Origin: JADFUS01 sp036653215
GTDB taxonomy: Bacteria > Bacteroidota > Bacteroidia > Bacteroidales > Rikenellaceae
DNA length: 43,825 bases
Direction: 5' to 3'
Assembly (NCBI GenBank): GCA_036653215.1
Contig: JAVVUK010000005.1
Coordinates: forward strand, 1 to 43,825
Both the position numbers and the translations under genes were made by a program. Positions 1-9,540 of this stretch are shown piece after piece. The notes under the pieces were generated by a model. The model ran no database searches and had not been told where the DNA came from. It saw nothing but the letters and a program-made list of their open reading frames with translations. How positions within the stretch are numbered: position 1 is the first letter of the stretch; each line of letters opens with the position of its first letter.

Positions 1-53
1 TGGTACGTGAGTATTTTTCTATCTGACGTTCAACGCCGTAGTTCGCAATTTTT
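1..53. repeat. Arm of dispersed palindromic element, cut by window edge
   Basis: This is a close copy of the right arm of the palindrome at 20671-20777. The shared core reads TACGTGAG, then an A/T-rich stretch, TCTATCTGA and CAACGCCGTAGTTCGCAATT, with about four substitutions over some 45 bases. The centre of the palindrome falls at the window start, so the other arm should lie outside. The arm ends about 8 bases before the secA stop codon, so it sits in the 3' untranslated region of the division operon. It may act as a terminator or 3' stabiliser, which is inference. Confidence 0.75.
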
Positions 54-60
54 AGGTTAT

Positions 61-3000
61 CTATCGACCATGACATTGTTTATACTTCTTCCCCGATCCA
101 CAAGGACAAGGCTCATTACGTCCTACCTTCTTGCCAACCTCTATCGGCATGGTCTTCTGTGCTTCTCCGCCACGACCTGCTTTCATGGCAACCTCACGTT
201 GTATAGAACGTTGTTTTTCCACGTCTATGTTACCACGTGTTTGAGCAGGACGATGCTGAGGTTCTTCTTGACGTGCATTGACATACACTTTAAGAAGTAG
301 AGAAAGGGTCTCTCTATTTATCTTTTCAAGCATGACGCTAAATAGCTCGAACGACTCAAATTTGTATATTAGGAGAGGGTCTTTCTGCTCGTAAGTAGCA
401 TTTTGCACCGATTGACGAAGGTCATCCATATCACGAAGATGCTCTTTCCAATTCTCGTCTATTATATGAAGAAGCATGATCTTACTAAAGTCGGAGAATA
501 TCGAAGCTCCCTCACTATCAATAGCACGATCTATATCTATTGGAACGTTAAATCCTTTTATTCCATCTGTGAATGGGAATGCTATCCTGTTTACATTTGG
601 GTTTCCCTCTTTCACGGTTTTGAAAAATGGCAATAGCATCTTAGCAAGAGATGTTCCTTTTGTCTTATAGCTCTTAAACATCTCGTCTGCAAGCATATCT
701 GCAAGATCATCATCTTTGTCACTCTCATATTGTTTCTCTGTAAAAGGACTCTTTATTGAAAGTTCTTTTATGAGTTCTAAGTTAAAATCGTCTAACGAAA
801 GATCTCTATTTGCACGAACAAAAGTTATGGCATAGTCGGCAATCATGTTATTGACATCTACCTCAAGACGATCGCCATATAAGGCACTACGACGACGAGA
901 ATAGATAACCTCACGTTGTGAGTTCATCACGTCATCATATTGAAGCAAGTGTTTACGAGTACCGAAGTTATTTTCCTCAACTTTCTTTTGCGCTCTCTCG
1001 ATCGCTTTTGTCATCATGCCTGCTTGCAATGCTTCACCCTCTTCAAGACCCATGCGGTCAGTCATACGCATAACCCTATCTGAACCAAAAAGACGCATCA
1101 AGTTATCTTCAAAAGAGACGAAGAATTGTGATGATCCTGGATCTCCTTGACGACCACTACGTCCACGCAACTGTCTATCTACACGACGAGACTCGTGACG
1201 TTCTGTACCTATGATAGCAAGTCCCCCAGCCACCTTCACTTCTTCTGAGAGTTTAATATCGGTACCACGACCTGCCATGTTAGTAGCTATGGTCACCTGT
1301 CCGCTTTGTCCTGCCTCACGCACTATCTGCGCCTCAAGCATATGTTGTTTCGCATTTAAGACATTATGAGGAATACCTCTCATCTTAAGCATCTTACCAA
1401 GAAGCTCGGACACCTCAACAGATGTTGTTCCGACAAGCACCGGACGACCCTCTTTAACAAGCTTTTCTATGTCACCAATTACAGCAGCATACTTCTCTCT
1501 TTTGGTCTTATATACTAAATCTTGCTTGTCATTTCTTATTACAGGACGGTTTGTTGGGATCACTACCACATCAAGTTTATAGATGTTCCAAAACTCACTC
1601 GCCTCAGTCTCCGCCGTACCTGTCATACCAGATAGTTTATGGTACATACGGAAGAAATTTTGAAGTGTTACGGTAGCAAAGGTCTGTGTAGCAGCCTCAA
1701 CAGTCACATTTTCCTTAGCCTCAATTGCTTGGTGAAGCCCATCGGAATAACGACGACCCTCCATTATACGACCTGTCTGCTCATCGACAATCTTAACTTT
1801 ATTCTCGACGACTACATATTCTATATCTTTCTCAAAGAGACTATATGCCTTTAGGAGTTGTGAGATGGTATGTATACGCTCTGACTTAAGAGAATATTCT
1901 GCCATCACCTCGCTCTTCCCTGTTTGTTTCTGCTCTTCAGTAAGCGCAGGGTCGTTTTCGATTTTCGCCAAACGACTTGAAATTTCGGGAAGGATAAAAA
2001 ACTCAGCATCTCCATATCCCTCAGAGAGCTTATCAAGCCCTTTGTCAGTAAGATCGACAGAATTTATCTTCTCGTCAATCACAAAATAAAGATCATTTGT
2101 TATCTCAGGCATACGTTTGTTGCTGTCTGACATAAACTCGTTTTCTATTTTCTGCATCAAGGTTTTGTTACCTTGTTCAGAGAGGAACTTTATGAGCGGA
2201 GTATATTTAGGAAGTCCTTTATGAGCACGATATAACAACTTACCACCCTCTTCGGTGTTACCCTCAGCGATTAGCTTTTTAGCATCTACAAGTATCGAAG
2301 TTACGTAATTTTTCTGAAGCGCATATAGAGAACTGACGCTTGGCTTATACTCATCAAAAAGCTGATCATCCCCCTTAGGCACAGGACCAGAGATTATAAG
2401 AGGAGTACGAGCATCGTCAATAAGCACAGAGTCGACCTCATCGACAATTGCATATTGGTGTTTACGTTGCACAAGCTCTTCTGCCGAAGTAGCCATATTA
2501 TCACGCAAATAGTCAAAGCCAAATTCGTTATTTGTACCATAGGTGACATCTGCCATGTACGCCTTTTTACGACCTACTGAGTTTGGTTGGTGGTTATCTA
2601 TACAATCGACTGTCAACCCATGAAACTCGAATATCGGCCCCATCCATTCACAGTCACGTTTTGCAAGATAGTCATTGACAGTCACCACATGAACGCCAAG
2701 ACCTGTAAGTGCGTTTAGGTATATAGGAAGAGTAGAGACAAGGGTTTTACCCTCCCCTGTTGCCATCTCAGCAATTTTACCTTGATGTAACACTACCCCA
2801 CCAAAAAGCTGTGAGTCATAGTGTACCATATCCCAATTTAGGAGGTTTCCTCCGGCACTCCATGATGTTTTGTATATTGCTTTATCACCATCAATGGTCA
2901 CAAAATCTTTCTTTGTTGTAAGTTCCCTATCAGCATCTGAAGCAGAAACGACAATGGTTTCATTCTCCTTAAACCTACGAGCGGTCTCTTTGATGATAGC

Positions 3001-3345
3001 AAAAGCCTCTGGCAATATCTTGTCAAGCTCCGCTTCAATGGTGTTATCTATATCTTTAATTTTCTTATCTATATCTTTCGATACTTGTTCTTTTTTTGAT
3101 ATTGGAAGCGAAGCATCTTCAAGCATAGCTCTCATCTCAACGATCTCCTTACGGTCAGCTTCAAGAGCCTTAGCGATAATATCTTTCAACATTAACGTCT
3201 TACCTCTAAGCTCATCATTTGAAAGAGAGAGCATCTCACTCTCAAATTTTTTGATGTTATCCACATAAGGCATCACGGCCTTTCTATCTTTCTCTACTTT
3301 AGTTCCAAACAGAAGACCTAAAAGCCCCCCTACTATGTTTGCCAT
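61..3345 (-). CDS. secA: Preprotein translocase ATPase SecA
   Basis: SecA is the ATP-driven motor that pushes unfolded preproteins through SecYEG. The 1094-aa product shows Walker A (GEGKT, about residues 197-201), the DEVD Walker B motif (about 302-305), the preprotein cross-linking and helical scaffold regions, and a C-terminal zinc-binding SEC-C motif (CPCGSGKKYKQCHGR). It is longer than the roughly 900 aa of E. coli SecA because of insertions in the first nucleotide-binding domain, as is usual in Bacteroidota. The ATG start gives the expected N-terminus, MANIVGGLLGLLFG. It is the last gene of the division/cell-wall operon, 29 bases after ftsZ. The stop is followed almost at once by a dispersed palindromic element. 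Confidence 0.98.
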   Translation of the reverse strand: MANIVGGLLGLLFGTKVEKDRKAVMPYVDNIKKFESEMLSLSNDELRGKTLMLKDIIAKALEADRKEIVEMRAMLEDASLPISKKEQVSKDIDKKIKDIDNTIEAELDKILPEAFAIIKETARRFKENETIVVSASDADRELTTKKDFVTIDGDKAIYKTSWSAGGNLLNWDMVHYDSQLFGGVVLHQGKIAEMATGEGKTLVSTLPIYLNALTGLGVHVVTVNDYLAKRDCEWMGPIFEFHGLTVDCIDNHQPNSVGRKKAYMADVTYGTNNEFGFDYLRDNMATSAEELVQRKHQYAIVDEVDSVLIDDARTPLIISGPVPKGDDQLFDEYKPSVSSLYALQKNYVTSILVDAKKLIAEGNTEEGGKLLYRAHKGLPKYTPLIKFLSEQGNKTLMQKIENEFMSDSNKRMPEITNDLYFVIDEKINSVDLTDKGLDKLSEGYGDAEFFILPEISSRLAKIENDPALTEEQKQTGKSEVMAEYSLKSERIHTISQLLKAYSLFEKDIEYVVVENKVKIVDEQTGRIMEGRRYSDGLHQAIEAKENVTVEAATQTFATVTLQNFFRMYHKLSGMTGTAETEASEFWNIYKLDVVVIPTNRPVIRNDKQDLVYKTKREKYAAVIGDIEKLVKEGRPVLVGTTSVEVSELLGKMLKMRGIPHNVLNAKQHMLEAQIVREAGQSGQVTIATNMAGRGTDIKLSEEVKVAGGLAIIGTERHESRRVDRQLRGRSGRQGDPGSSQFFVSFEDNLMRLFGSDRVMRMTDRMGLEEGEALQAGMMTKAIERAQKKVEENNFGTRKHLLQYDDVMNSQREVIYSRRRSALYGDRLEVDVNNMIADYAITFVRANRDLSLDDFNLELIKELSIKSPFTEKQYESDKDDDLADMLADEMFKSYKTKGTSLAKMLLPFFKTVKEGNPNVNRIAFPFTDGIKGFNVPIDIDRAIDSEGASIFSDFSKIMLLHIIDENWKEHLRDMDDLRQSVQNATYEQKDPLLIYKFESFELFSVMLEKINRETLSLLLKVYVNARQEEPQHRPAQTRGNIDVEKQRSIQREVAMKAGRGGEAQKTMPIEVGKKVGRNEPCPCGSGKKYKQCHGR

Positions 3346-3374
3346 TTTATAATATTTCGTTAGTGTGTTATCTG

Positions 3375-4673
3375 TTACTCTTCGTGTAATTCAATTATTT
3401 CTATTTGCCCCTCGTCAACAAAGCAAGTTATATTTTTCTTCTGACGTTTATATGCAGGAATATCTTCTTTATCAACATCAGATTCTGTTCTATGGCGACC
3501 AATACGATGAGTGTCATGAGTAAGTTCAAAGATCTTTTTTATACGACCTTTTGTCCTGTCGGTATCGCCTTTTTTCGCAATATCTTCCTCAACGGCACGT
3601 TCGATACCGGTATATCCTGTTGCTATAAGTGTAATACGTATAGCATTATCCTCCATAGCCGGGTCATAGGCATCTGCAAATTTCAACATTTCATATTTGC
3701 CACCTGTAACTTCAGATATAGAATTCATGATCGCTTGTTGTTCGCTTATAAGAAGTCCATCTTTACCATATTTCACAGTTGCGATTATGTTCTTAGAACC
3801 ATATATATCGTTGTCCGCAACAAGTGGGGAGGTAAGTATGCTGTTGATAAGGTTTTTAGGGGTATCAGGGGTACGTTTACTAACAAAGGCAGTACCTATG
3901 TTTATTAACCCTTGACCACGAATAGCATTTTCCACATCACGGAAATCTATATTTTCACTAAATTGTGTTAATATGATGTCCGCAATACCAGATGCCGCCT
4001 CTATAAGAACAGCATTAGCCTTAGCATAAGCTTTTTGCTTTGTTATAGAACCACAATGGAATAGCTCCTCGTTATTTATTATTAGTCTGCCGTCTAAAAA
4101 CTCTTTCGCCTTTTCCAACCCTTTTTTAGCAAACTCTAACTTGCGAGCCCCCTCATGTTGAAATGGCATAGTGAAAACCCCGACTGTAAGTATCCCCATA
4201 TCGGCAGCAATACCGGCAATGACGTGCGCAGCACCTGTACCTGTGCCACCACCCATTCCGGCAGTAATAAAGACCATGTCTGGCTTAAACTCCGAGAATA
4301 TGGAACGTATCTGCATCTCACTATCTGAAGCCGCCTGCTCACCAATTTCAGGATCTCCACCGGCTCCTTTACCACGAGTAACACGAGCTCCTAAGATAAC
4401 TTTCATAGGAACTTTTTTTGTCCCTAACGCTTCCTCATCAGTATTACAAAGCAAGAAGCCTATATCTTCTTTTTTCTGTTCTGCTTGTCCGTTATACATG
4501 GCATCTACAATGTTTCCACCGCAACCACCAACACCGACAACCAATATCTTAGATTTTGATTTAATCTTTACATTATCTTTAGATGAGTTTATAATGTCGT
4601 CTACACTTATATCACCAAAAGCGTAATCATCTATATCTGAATATTTCATATTTATCGTATTATTGAGAGACAT
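3375..4673 (-). CDS. ftsZ: Cell division GTPase FtsZ
   Basis: FtsZ is the tubulin homologue that forms the cytokinetic ring. The 432-aa protein has the N-terminal GVGGCGGN nucleotide loop (about 47-54) and the tubulin signature GGGTGTGA (about 141-148). The linker after the core is short. A recognisable C-terminal binding peptide (KEDIPAYKRQKK) is followed by about 20 more residues that are hydrophobic and acidic (ITCFVDEGQIEIIELHEE), so the binding peptide is not at the extreme end. The ATG at 4673 is used; a second ATG eight codons on is possible. It lies 52 bases after ftsA, the widest gap in the operon. Confidence 0.98.
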   Translation of the reverse strand: MSLNNTINMKYSDIDDYAFGDISVDDIINSSKDNVKIKSKSKILVVGVGGCGGNIVDAMYNGQAEQKKEDIGFLLCNTDEEALGTKKVPMKVILGARVTRGKGAGGDPEIGEQAASDSEMQIRSIFSEFKPDMVFITAGMGGGTGTGAAHVIAGIAADMGILTVGVFTMPFQHEGARKLEFAKKGLEKAKEFLDGRLIINNEELFHCGSITKQKAYAKANAVLIEAASGIADIILTQFSENIDFRDVENAIRGQGLINIGTAFVSKRTPDTPKNLINSILTSPLVADNDIYGSKNIIATVKYGKDGLLISEQQAIMNSISEVTGGKYEMLKFADAYDPAMEDNAIRITLIATGYTGIERAVEEDIAKKGDTDRTKGRIKKIFELTHDTHRIGRHRTESDVDKEDIPAYKRQKKNITCFVDEGQIEIIELHEE

Positions 4674-4725
4674 AAATATATATTGTCAAGTTATTTAAAA
4701 TACGCTATGACAACGAAATTATTAT

Positions 4726-6258
4726 TTATCTATCTATATCATTAACGTCATCCTTAGGTTCAGAGAGTTTGAAACGTCCGAAGAAATTCTTTAACGGAGA
4801 GGCTTTCTTTTCTTCTTCCTCATCATCGTCTTCATATTCATCATCGTCTTCATATTCTTCGTCCTCCTCTTCGTCTTCGTCTTCGTCCTCCTCCTCATCC
4901 TCTTCATCCTCTTCTTTTGGGGCATCGTCAACAATTATAATATCTCTTTCTTCTTTAACTACTACCTCAACTTCTTCTTCCTCCTCCTCTTTAAGGATAT
5001 ATCTCTCGTCCATGATCTCATTTTCAGGCTCCACAAAACGATCCATAGGAGCTTCCTCTTCTTCTTTCTCCATACAAGTGACACCATTACGGTAATTCGC
5101 ATTTGTGATAAGGAACTTGCCGTTCATAAGAAGACCTACGACAGTAGAATATTCAGGGTCATTAAGCACCTCACTATTTTCTTGTCCTGCCATATTAGGG
5201 TAACGTACAACAACATTGTCGTAACCTGTAACATCTTTAAAAACAACGTCTATATCTTGAAGTTTTGCACATCCACCAGTGAGCACTATACCTGCACCCA
5301 GACCACGAAAACGTCCGCCATCTTCCAAGAAGTGCATCACCTCTTCAGCCATCTCACGAACACGAGCTTCAACCACACCGCAAAGTTCTCTTACGATAAC
5401 TCTTTTATTTATGTTATCACTCTTTATTGGCAGTGATATGACTTTGTTATAATCGGCATTTTCAGCCAAAGCACGAGCGTAATTTACTTTTATACTCTCT
5501 ATATATCGAGGGAGAACTTTCAAAGAAGCTATATCGTCGTTTATGTTACGTCCGCCAAGAGGCACCACACCAAGATCACAAGGGATGTTATCTTTATAAA
5601 CAACAATATCGCAACAGTCGCTTCCGATGTCGATCATGGCCACTCCATATTCACGTTCATCATCAAGAAGCACAGCCTCAGCAGATGCCAAAGCACTAAG
5701 TGTGTATGCAAGAGGCGTGATACCAAGACTTTTGAATATCTGGTCGAAGACAATTTTATGAGTTTTGTCGCATACCATAACACAAAATTCACCTTTTATC
5801 TTCTTGCCTATCGTTCCAAGAGGAGACGACACATGAAGACCATCTACATAGTATGCTTGAGGGATAATATCTACTATATAGAAGTTGTCATATGTGTGTT
5901 TATTTATAGCCTCAGCAAGAAGCTCATCTAAGTCACTTTTTGTAACTTGTTTTGCCGAGTTACGTATATTTATAGTGTAATCAAAATCGACACATTGAAT
6001 ATGAGCTCCAGAAAGGTTGACTATGGCTTTATCTATCACAAAACCCTCTTCCTCTTTTATGTTATCGAGACATTTTTTTACTTTGTTTTGCAGATTTATG
6101 ACGTTACGTACTTCTCCATTACGCACTGCCTCCCCGTCCATAGGTTCACTATAAGCAGCTAAAATCTGAACTTCACCATTTGGAGAAACATCCCCTACGG
6201 CGACCACTACCTTACTACCACCTATATCTATGGCGGCTATATAGTTATTCTCTGTCAT
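4726..6258 (-). CDS. ftsA: Cell division actin-like protein FtsA with acidic tail
   Basis: FtsA is the actin-fold protein that tethers FtsZ to the membrane. The start chosen is the ATG at 6258 (MTENNYIAAIDIGGSK), giving 510 aa and a 5-base gap to ftsQ. An upstream in-frame TTG at 6276 would overlap ftsQ and is less likely. The core carries the phosphate-1 motif DIGGSK and the later DIGSDCCD and LTGGCAKL motifs of the FtsA/actin fold. The C-terminal 110 or so residues are unusual: mostly Glu and Asp, including a 36-residue run with 33 acidic residues. A short amphipathic segment (SPLKNFFGRFKLSE), the likely membrane-targeting helix, follows. The extended acidic linker is much longer than in E. 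coli FtsA. Confidence 0.97.
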   Translation of the reverse strand: MTENNYIAAIDIGGSKVVVAVGDVSPNGEVQILAAYSEPMDGEAVRNGEVRNVINLQNKVKKCLDNIKEEEGFVIDKAIVNLSGAHIQCVDFDYTINIRNSAKQVTKSDLDELLAEAINKHTYDNFYIVDIIPQAYYVDGLHVSSPLGTIGKKIKGEFCVMVCDKTHKIVFDQIFKSLGITPLAYTLSALASAEAVLLDDEREYGVAMIDIGSDCCDIVVYKDNIPCDLGVVPLGGRNINDDIASLKVLPRYIESIKVNYARALAENADYNKVISLPIKSDNINKRVIVRELCGVVEARVREMAEEVMHFLEDGGRFRGLGAGIVLTGGCAKLQDIDVVFKDVTGYDNVVVRYPNMAGQENSEVLNDPEYSTVVGLLMNGKFLITNANYRNGVTCMEKEEEEAPMDRFVEPENEIMDERYILKEEEEEEVEVVVKEERDIIIVDDAPKEEDEEDEEEDEDEDEEEDEEYEDDDEYEDDDEEEEKKASPLKNFFGRFKLSEPKDDVNDIDR

Positions 6259-6263
6259 AAACT

Positions 6264-7055
6264 TTAATATGTGCAAATTATTTGATTACTATGGCTAATA
6301 TCTATCTTTTTATATTTACTAAGAAGTCCTAAGTCACGTCCTTCAGTATAAAACGCCTTTATCTTGTATATGTTAGACTGTACTTGATCGATGTTATGAA
6401 GCCTTCCTAACACGATAGTTTGCCTACCAACACAAGGAACGATCTCCACCAATCCACCCTCTGTAATGTTTATTTGAGTTATAAGGGATGTGAGAAAGTC
6501 ATCTTCGTTAATATATTTAACAAAAGTAACTAATTTTTCAATGTTATCCCCTTTTTTAGCACTTTTTTTTGATGCCGCATTAAATAACATATTGTCGTTG
6601 TTTGTCACAACAACAATATCATAACTTTTTAAGTTATTTTTTAATACATATCTGCCGTCTTCATCCACATAATAACTCTTACCATCACGGTCGAAAACAC
6701 GGAAAAGAGGTTCTACTTGTTCTATATCTATATACAAAACACCACTGAAAAAGCCAACATAGCATTTTAGCTTTTTTATATATGTGTTAGCACCTAACAC
6801 GTGCTTAAGAGACTTTACATCAATAGAAGAACATAATATATGTCCGACCTTTATATTGCTTCTATCAACGATTGCCAAAACATCGTCTACGGTAATAAAT
6901 TCATGAGTACCACTATCTTTAATGTCAACTTCTATTTGAGATAACATAAGAGTTTTTTTCCTATGTGCAGCATAGATGCCCACAATAACAAACAATGTGA
7001 GTACCAATACTATTACGATATAGTCAACAATTTTTCGCCCCGTTGTTATTTTCAT
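6264..7055 (-). CDS. ftsQ: Cell division protein FtsQ
   Basis: FtsQ is a bitopic inner-membrane protein of the divisome. The 263-aa product has a short basic cytoplasmic start, one membrane helix at about residues 9-29, then a POTRA-like region starting near residue 38 (LSQIEVDIKDSG) and a mixed alpha/beta periplasmic domain. Sequence identity in this family is always low, so the call rests on the topology, the length and the position between murC and ftsA. Its ATG overlaps the murC stop by four bases (ATGA), which suggests translational coupling. Confidence 0.9.
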   Translation of the reverse strand: MKITTGRKIVDYIVIVLVLTLFVIVGIYAAHRKKTLMLSQIEVDIKDSGTHEFITVDDVLAIVDRSNIKVGHILCSSIDVKSLKHVLGANTYIKKLKCYVGFFSGVLYIDIEQVEPLFRVFDRDGKSYYVDEDGRYVLKNNLKSYDIVVVTNNDNMLFNAASKKSAKKGDNIEKLVTFVKYINEDDFLTSLITQINITEGGLVEIVPCVGRQTIVLGRLHNIDQVQSNIYKIKAFYTEGRDLGLLSKYKKIDISHSNQIICTY

Positions 7056-8425
7056 ACTTTTAGTTTTTTCGCAAATTCTTCACTCAAAAGCCCTATGTCT
7101 CCAGCACCAAAAGAGATAAAAATATCACAATCTAATGCGGCAACTTCATCCACAAGTTTATCCCTATCTATAAGTCTCTTATCAGAAATTGTAATCATAT
7201 CTAATAACATACCAGAGGTAACACCCTCAATAGGCTCTTCACGAGCAGGGTATATAGGGATAAGGATAGTCCTGTCAGAGAGAGAAAGCGACTCGGCAAA
7301 CCCTTGAGCAAAGTCACGTGTTCGTGAATATAGATGTGGTTGAAATGCTATCGTAAGATGCCTACCTGGATACATAGCTCTTACAGATTCTATCGTTGCA
7401 CGAAGCTCAGTTGGATGGTGAGCATAGTCGTCTATATAGAGGCGATTTGGCGTGTTTATATATATCTCAAAACGACGTTTCACACCTCTAAAAGAAGCAA
7501 GAGCCTCACGTGCTTTAGCCTCATCAAAACCAGCAACCCACATCATAGCCATTGCTCCAACACAATTTTCAACATTTATACGTCCTGGTATCCCAAGATG
7601 TATGTTTTTAACAACCCTATCGGGCATCACAACATCAAAATCATAACATCCCGATTGTTGAAGCGACATATTTATAGCATAGAAATCGGAACGTTCGTCT
7701 GTGCCATAGCTAAAACAACGTATAGGAGGCAAAACTAAATCTATGCCACTACGATATATGAGCGTATCTTTTACTTGAGAGGCAAACTGCCCAAAGCCTT
7801 TGGCAAATTCTTCGTGTGTTCCATATATGTCAAGGTGATCACTGTCAGTAGATGTTATAAGAGCTACATTAGGGTATAGTTGTAAAAATGAACGATCGAA
7901 CTCATCAGCCTCAACGGTAAGCCTTTTTCCTTTGCCTAAGATTAGATTTGAGCCATAGTTACGTGATATACCACCCAAAACAGCACTTCCATCGCCATCG
8001 GTAGAAGCAAGTTTATTGAGGTGCGCAAGCATAGTAGAGGTCGAGGTTTTACCATGAGTACCAGCAACAGCCATAAGGTATTTCCCGTGACTTACAACAC
8101 CCAACATCTTAGAACGTTTGACCACCGTAAATCCATTATCTATAAAAAAGTTAAGTTCGCTATGAGACGAAGGCACAGCAGGAGTATAGACCACCATAGT
8201 ATGCTTTTTATCTTTAAACTCACTTTCTATAAGAGATATATCATCGTTATAATGAACTTTTATGCCTTGATCTTCAAGCTCTTGTGTAAGAGGAGAAAGA
8301 ACTCTATCATAACCTGCTACTTTTTTGCCATCATTAAGGAAAAGACGTGCCAAGGCACTCATCCCGATACCTCCTATACCGATGAAGTAATAACTTGTAT
8401 ATTTATCTAATTCCTTTATTTCCAT
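7052..8425 (-). CDS. murC: UDP-N-acetylmuramate--L-alanine ligase MurC
   Basis: MurC adds L-alanine to UDP-MurNAc, the first step in building the peptidoglycan stem peptide. The 457-aa protein shows the N-terminal Rossmann loop GIGGIGMSALA (about 16-26), the ATP loop GTHGKTST (about 122-129), the Mur ligase central-domain pattern EADEFDRSF, and HHPTE near residue 337 at the start of the C-terminal domain. It overlaps murG by one base (TAATG) and ftsQ by four, inside the continuous operon. Confidence 0.98.
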   Translation of the reverse strand: MEIKELDKYTSYYFIGIGGIGMSALARLFLNDGKKVAGYDRVLSPLTQELEDQGIKVHYNDDISLIESEFKDKKHTMVVYTPAVPSSHSELNFFIDNGFTVVKRSKMLGVVSHGKYLMAVAGTHGKTSTSTMLAHLNKLASTDGDGSAVLGGISRNYGSNLILGKGKRLTVEADEFDRSFLQLYPNVALITSTDSDHLDIYGTHEEFAKGFGQFASQVKDTLIYRSGIDLVLPPIRCFSYGTDERSDFYAINMSLQQSGCYDFDVVMPDRVVKNIHLGIPGRINVENCVGAMAMMWVAGFDEAKAREALASFRGVKRRFEIYINTPNRLYIDDYAHHPTELRATIESVRAMYPGRHLTIAFQPHLYSRTRDFAQGFAESLSLSDRTILIPIYPAREEPIEGVTSGMLLDMITISDKRLIDRDKLVDEVAALDCDIFISFGAGDIGLLSEEFAKKLKV

Positions 8426-9540
8426 TATTTCAGATTTATAGTATTTACTATTATTTCAGCAGAGTCGGCAACAGCAAATTGTTTTATATTTTCTCTTAGC
8501 GACTTCAACTTTTCGGTATCAAAAATAAGCTCTATCGCCGTTGGAATAAGCTTTGTAGGAGCATCGGCATCGGAGATCATCTCTACGGCACCCACATTTT
8601 TCAGAGACATAGCGTTTTTTGTCTGATGGTCTTCTGCCACATTTGAAGAAGGCACTATTATTGCCGACTTACCAAGAAGTGCTAATTCTGAAATTGTAGA
8701 AGCTCCACCACGTCCCACGACGACATCTGCTATGGCGTAAGCAAAATCCATTTTATTAATAAAAGCACCAAGCCACACATTTGACATTTTACCATCATAT
8801 TGAGCCACACGTTCTTTTATCTCTTTCTCGTAATAGCTTCCCACCTGCCAAATAAGATCTATCTTCTTTTCAGCAATAACCTCTTCAAGAAACGCCATGA
8901 CAGACTCATTAAGGATGCGTGATCCCAGACTACCACCTGTTACCATAAGTATAGGTCTCTCTCCCGTAAATCCGAAATATGTATATGCCGCATTTTTATC
9001 AACCGACTTATTGAATATATCTCCACGTAAAGGGTTTCCACTACGAACAAGTTTCTCTTTATCGAAAAAACGATCCATATTATCGTAAGATACAAATATA
9101 GCCTCCGCCTTTTTGCCTAATAGCCTATTTGCAACACCACCATATGAGTTTCCTTCCCACAGCATGGTACGTATATTTAAGGTCTGAGCACATTTAAGGA
9201 TCGGCACAGAGGCATAACCGCCAAATCCGACAACAGCCTCAGGACGAAACTTTTTCAATATAGAATATGCCATAAGGTAACTTCGAAGCAACCTAAAGGG
9301 AAGCAACAAGTTTTGAGGCGACAAGCTACGACGCAAGCCAACAATGGGAAGACCTACTATGTTGTATCCCAACGCTGCCACCTTCGTCATCTCCATTTTC
9401 CCACGTGCTCCAACAAAAAGTATTTCTATATTATCTTTTCCATAACGTTCGGCAAGAGCTTCTGCCACCGCAACAGCCGGATATATGTGTCCTGCTGTTC
9501 CGCCTCCACTTAGGATAATCCTATGCTTGTTCTTCATCAT
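8425..9540 (-). CDS. murG: UDP-GlcNAc:lipid I N-acetylglucosamine transferase MurG
   Basis: MurG converts lipid I to lipid II on the inner face of the membrane. The 371-aa protein carries the glycine-rich GGGTAGH motif at residues 12-18, the VGFGGYASVP loop and the donor-site stretch VVGRGGASTISEL, all typical of this GT28 family. Two ATG codons in tandem (9540 and 9537) open the gene; either would serve. The start lies inside the ftsW coding sequence, giving an overlap of 17-20 bases, so translation is probably coupled to ftsW. Confidence 0.98.
   Translation of the reverse strand: MMKNKHRIILSGGGTAGHIYPAVAVAEALAERYGKDNIEILFVGARGKMEMTKVAALGYNIVGLPIVGLRRSLSPQNLLLPFRLLRSYLMAYSILKKFRPEAVVGFGGYASVPILKCAQTLNIRTMLWEGNSYGGVANRLLGKKAEAIFVSYDNMDRFFDKEKLVRSGNPLRGDIFNKSVDKNAAYTYFGFTGERPILMVTGGSLGSRILNESVMAFLEEVIAEKKIDLIWQVGSYYEKEIKERVAQYDGKMSNVWLGAFINKMDFAYAIADVVVGRGGASTISELALLGKSAIIVPSSNVAEDHQTKNAMSLKNVGAVEMISDADAPTKLIPTAIELIFDTEKLKSLRENIKQFAVADSAEIIVNTINLK

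Noticed and set aside
2870..3268. Long open frame on the plus strand opposite secA
   Set aside because: Shadow of secA; serine-rich translation with no family features.
4810..4925. Short tandem-like repeats (TCTTCGTCC-type) suggesting a microsatellite or CRISPR
   Set aside because: They are the Asp/Glu codons of the FtsA tail; unit length and spacing are irregular and there are no spacers.
4769..5095. Open frame on the plus strand rich in serine, opposite ftsA
   Set aside because: It is the mirror of the acidic GAA/GAC codon run of FtsA. The polyserine product is an artefact of that composition.
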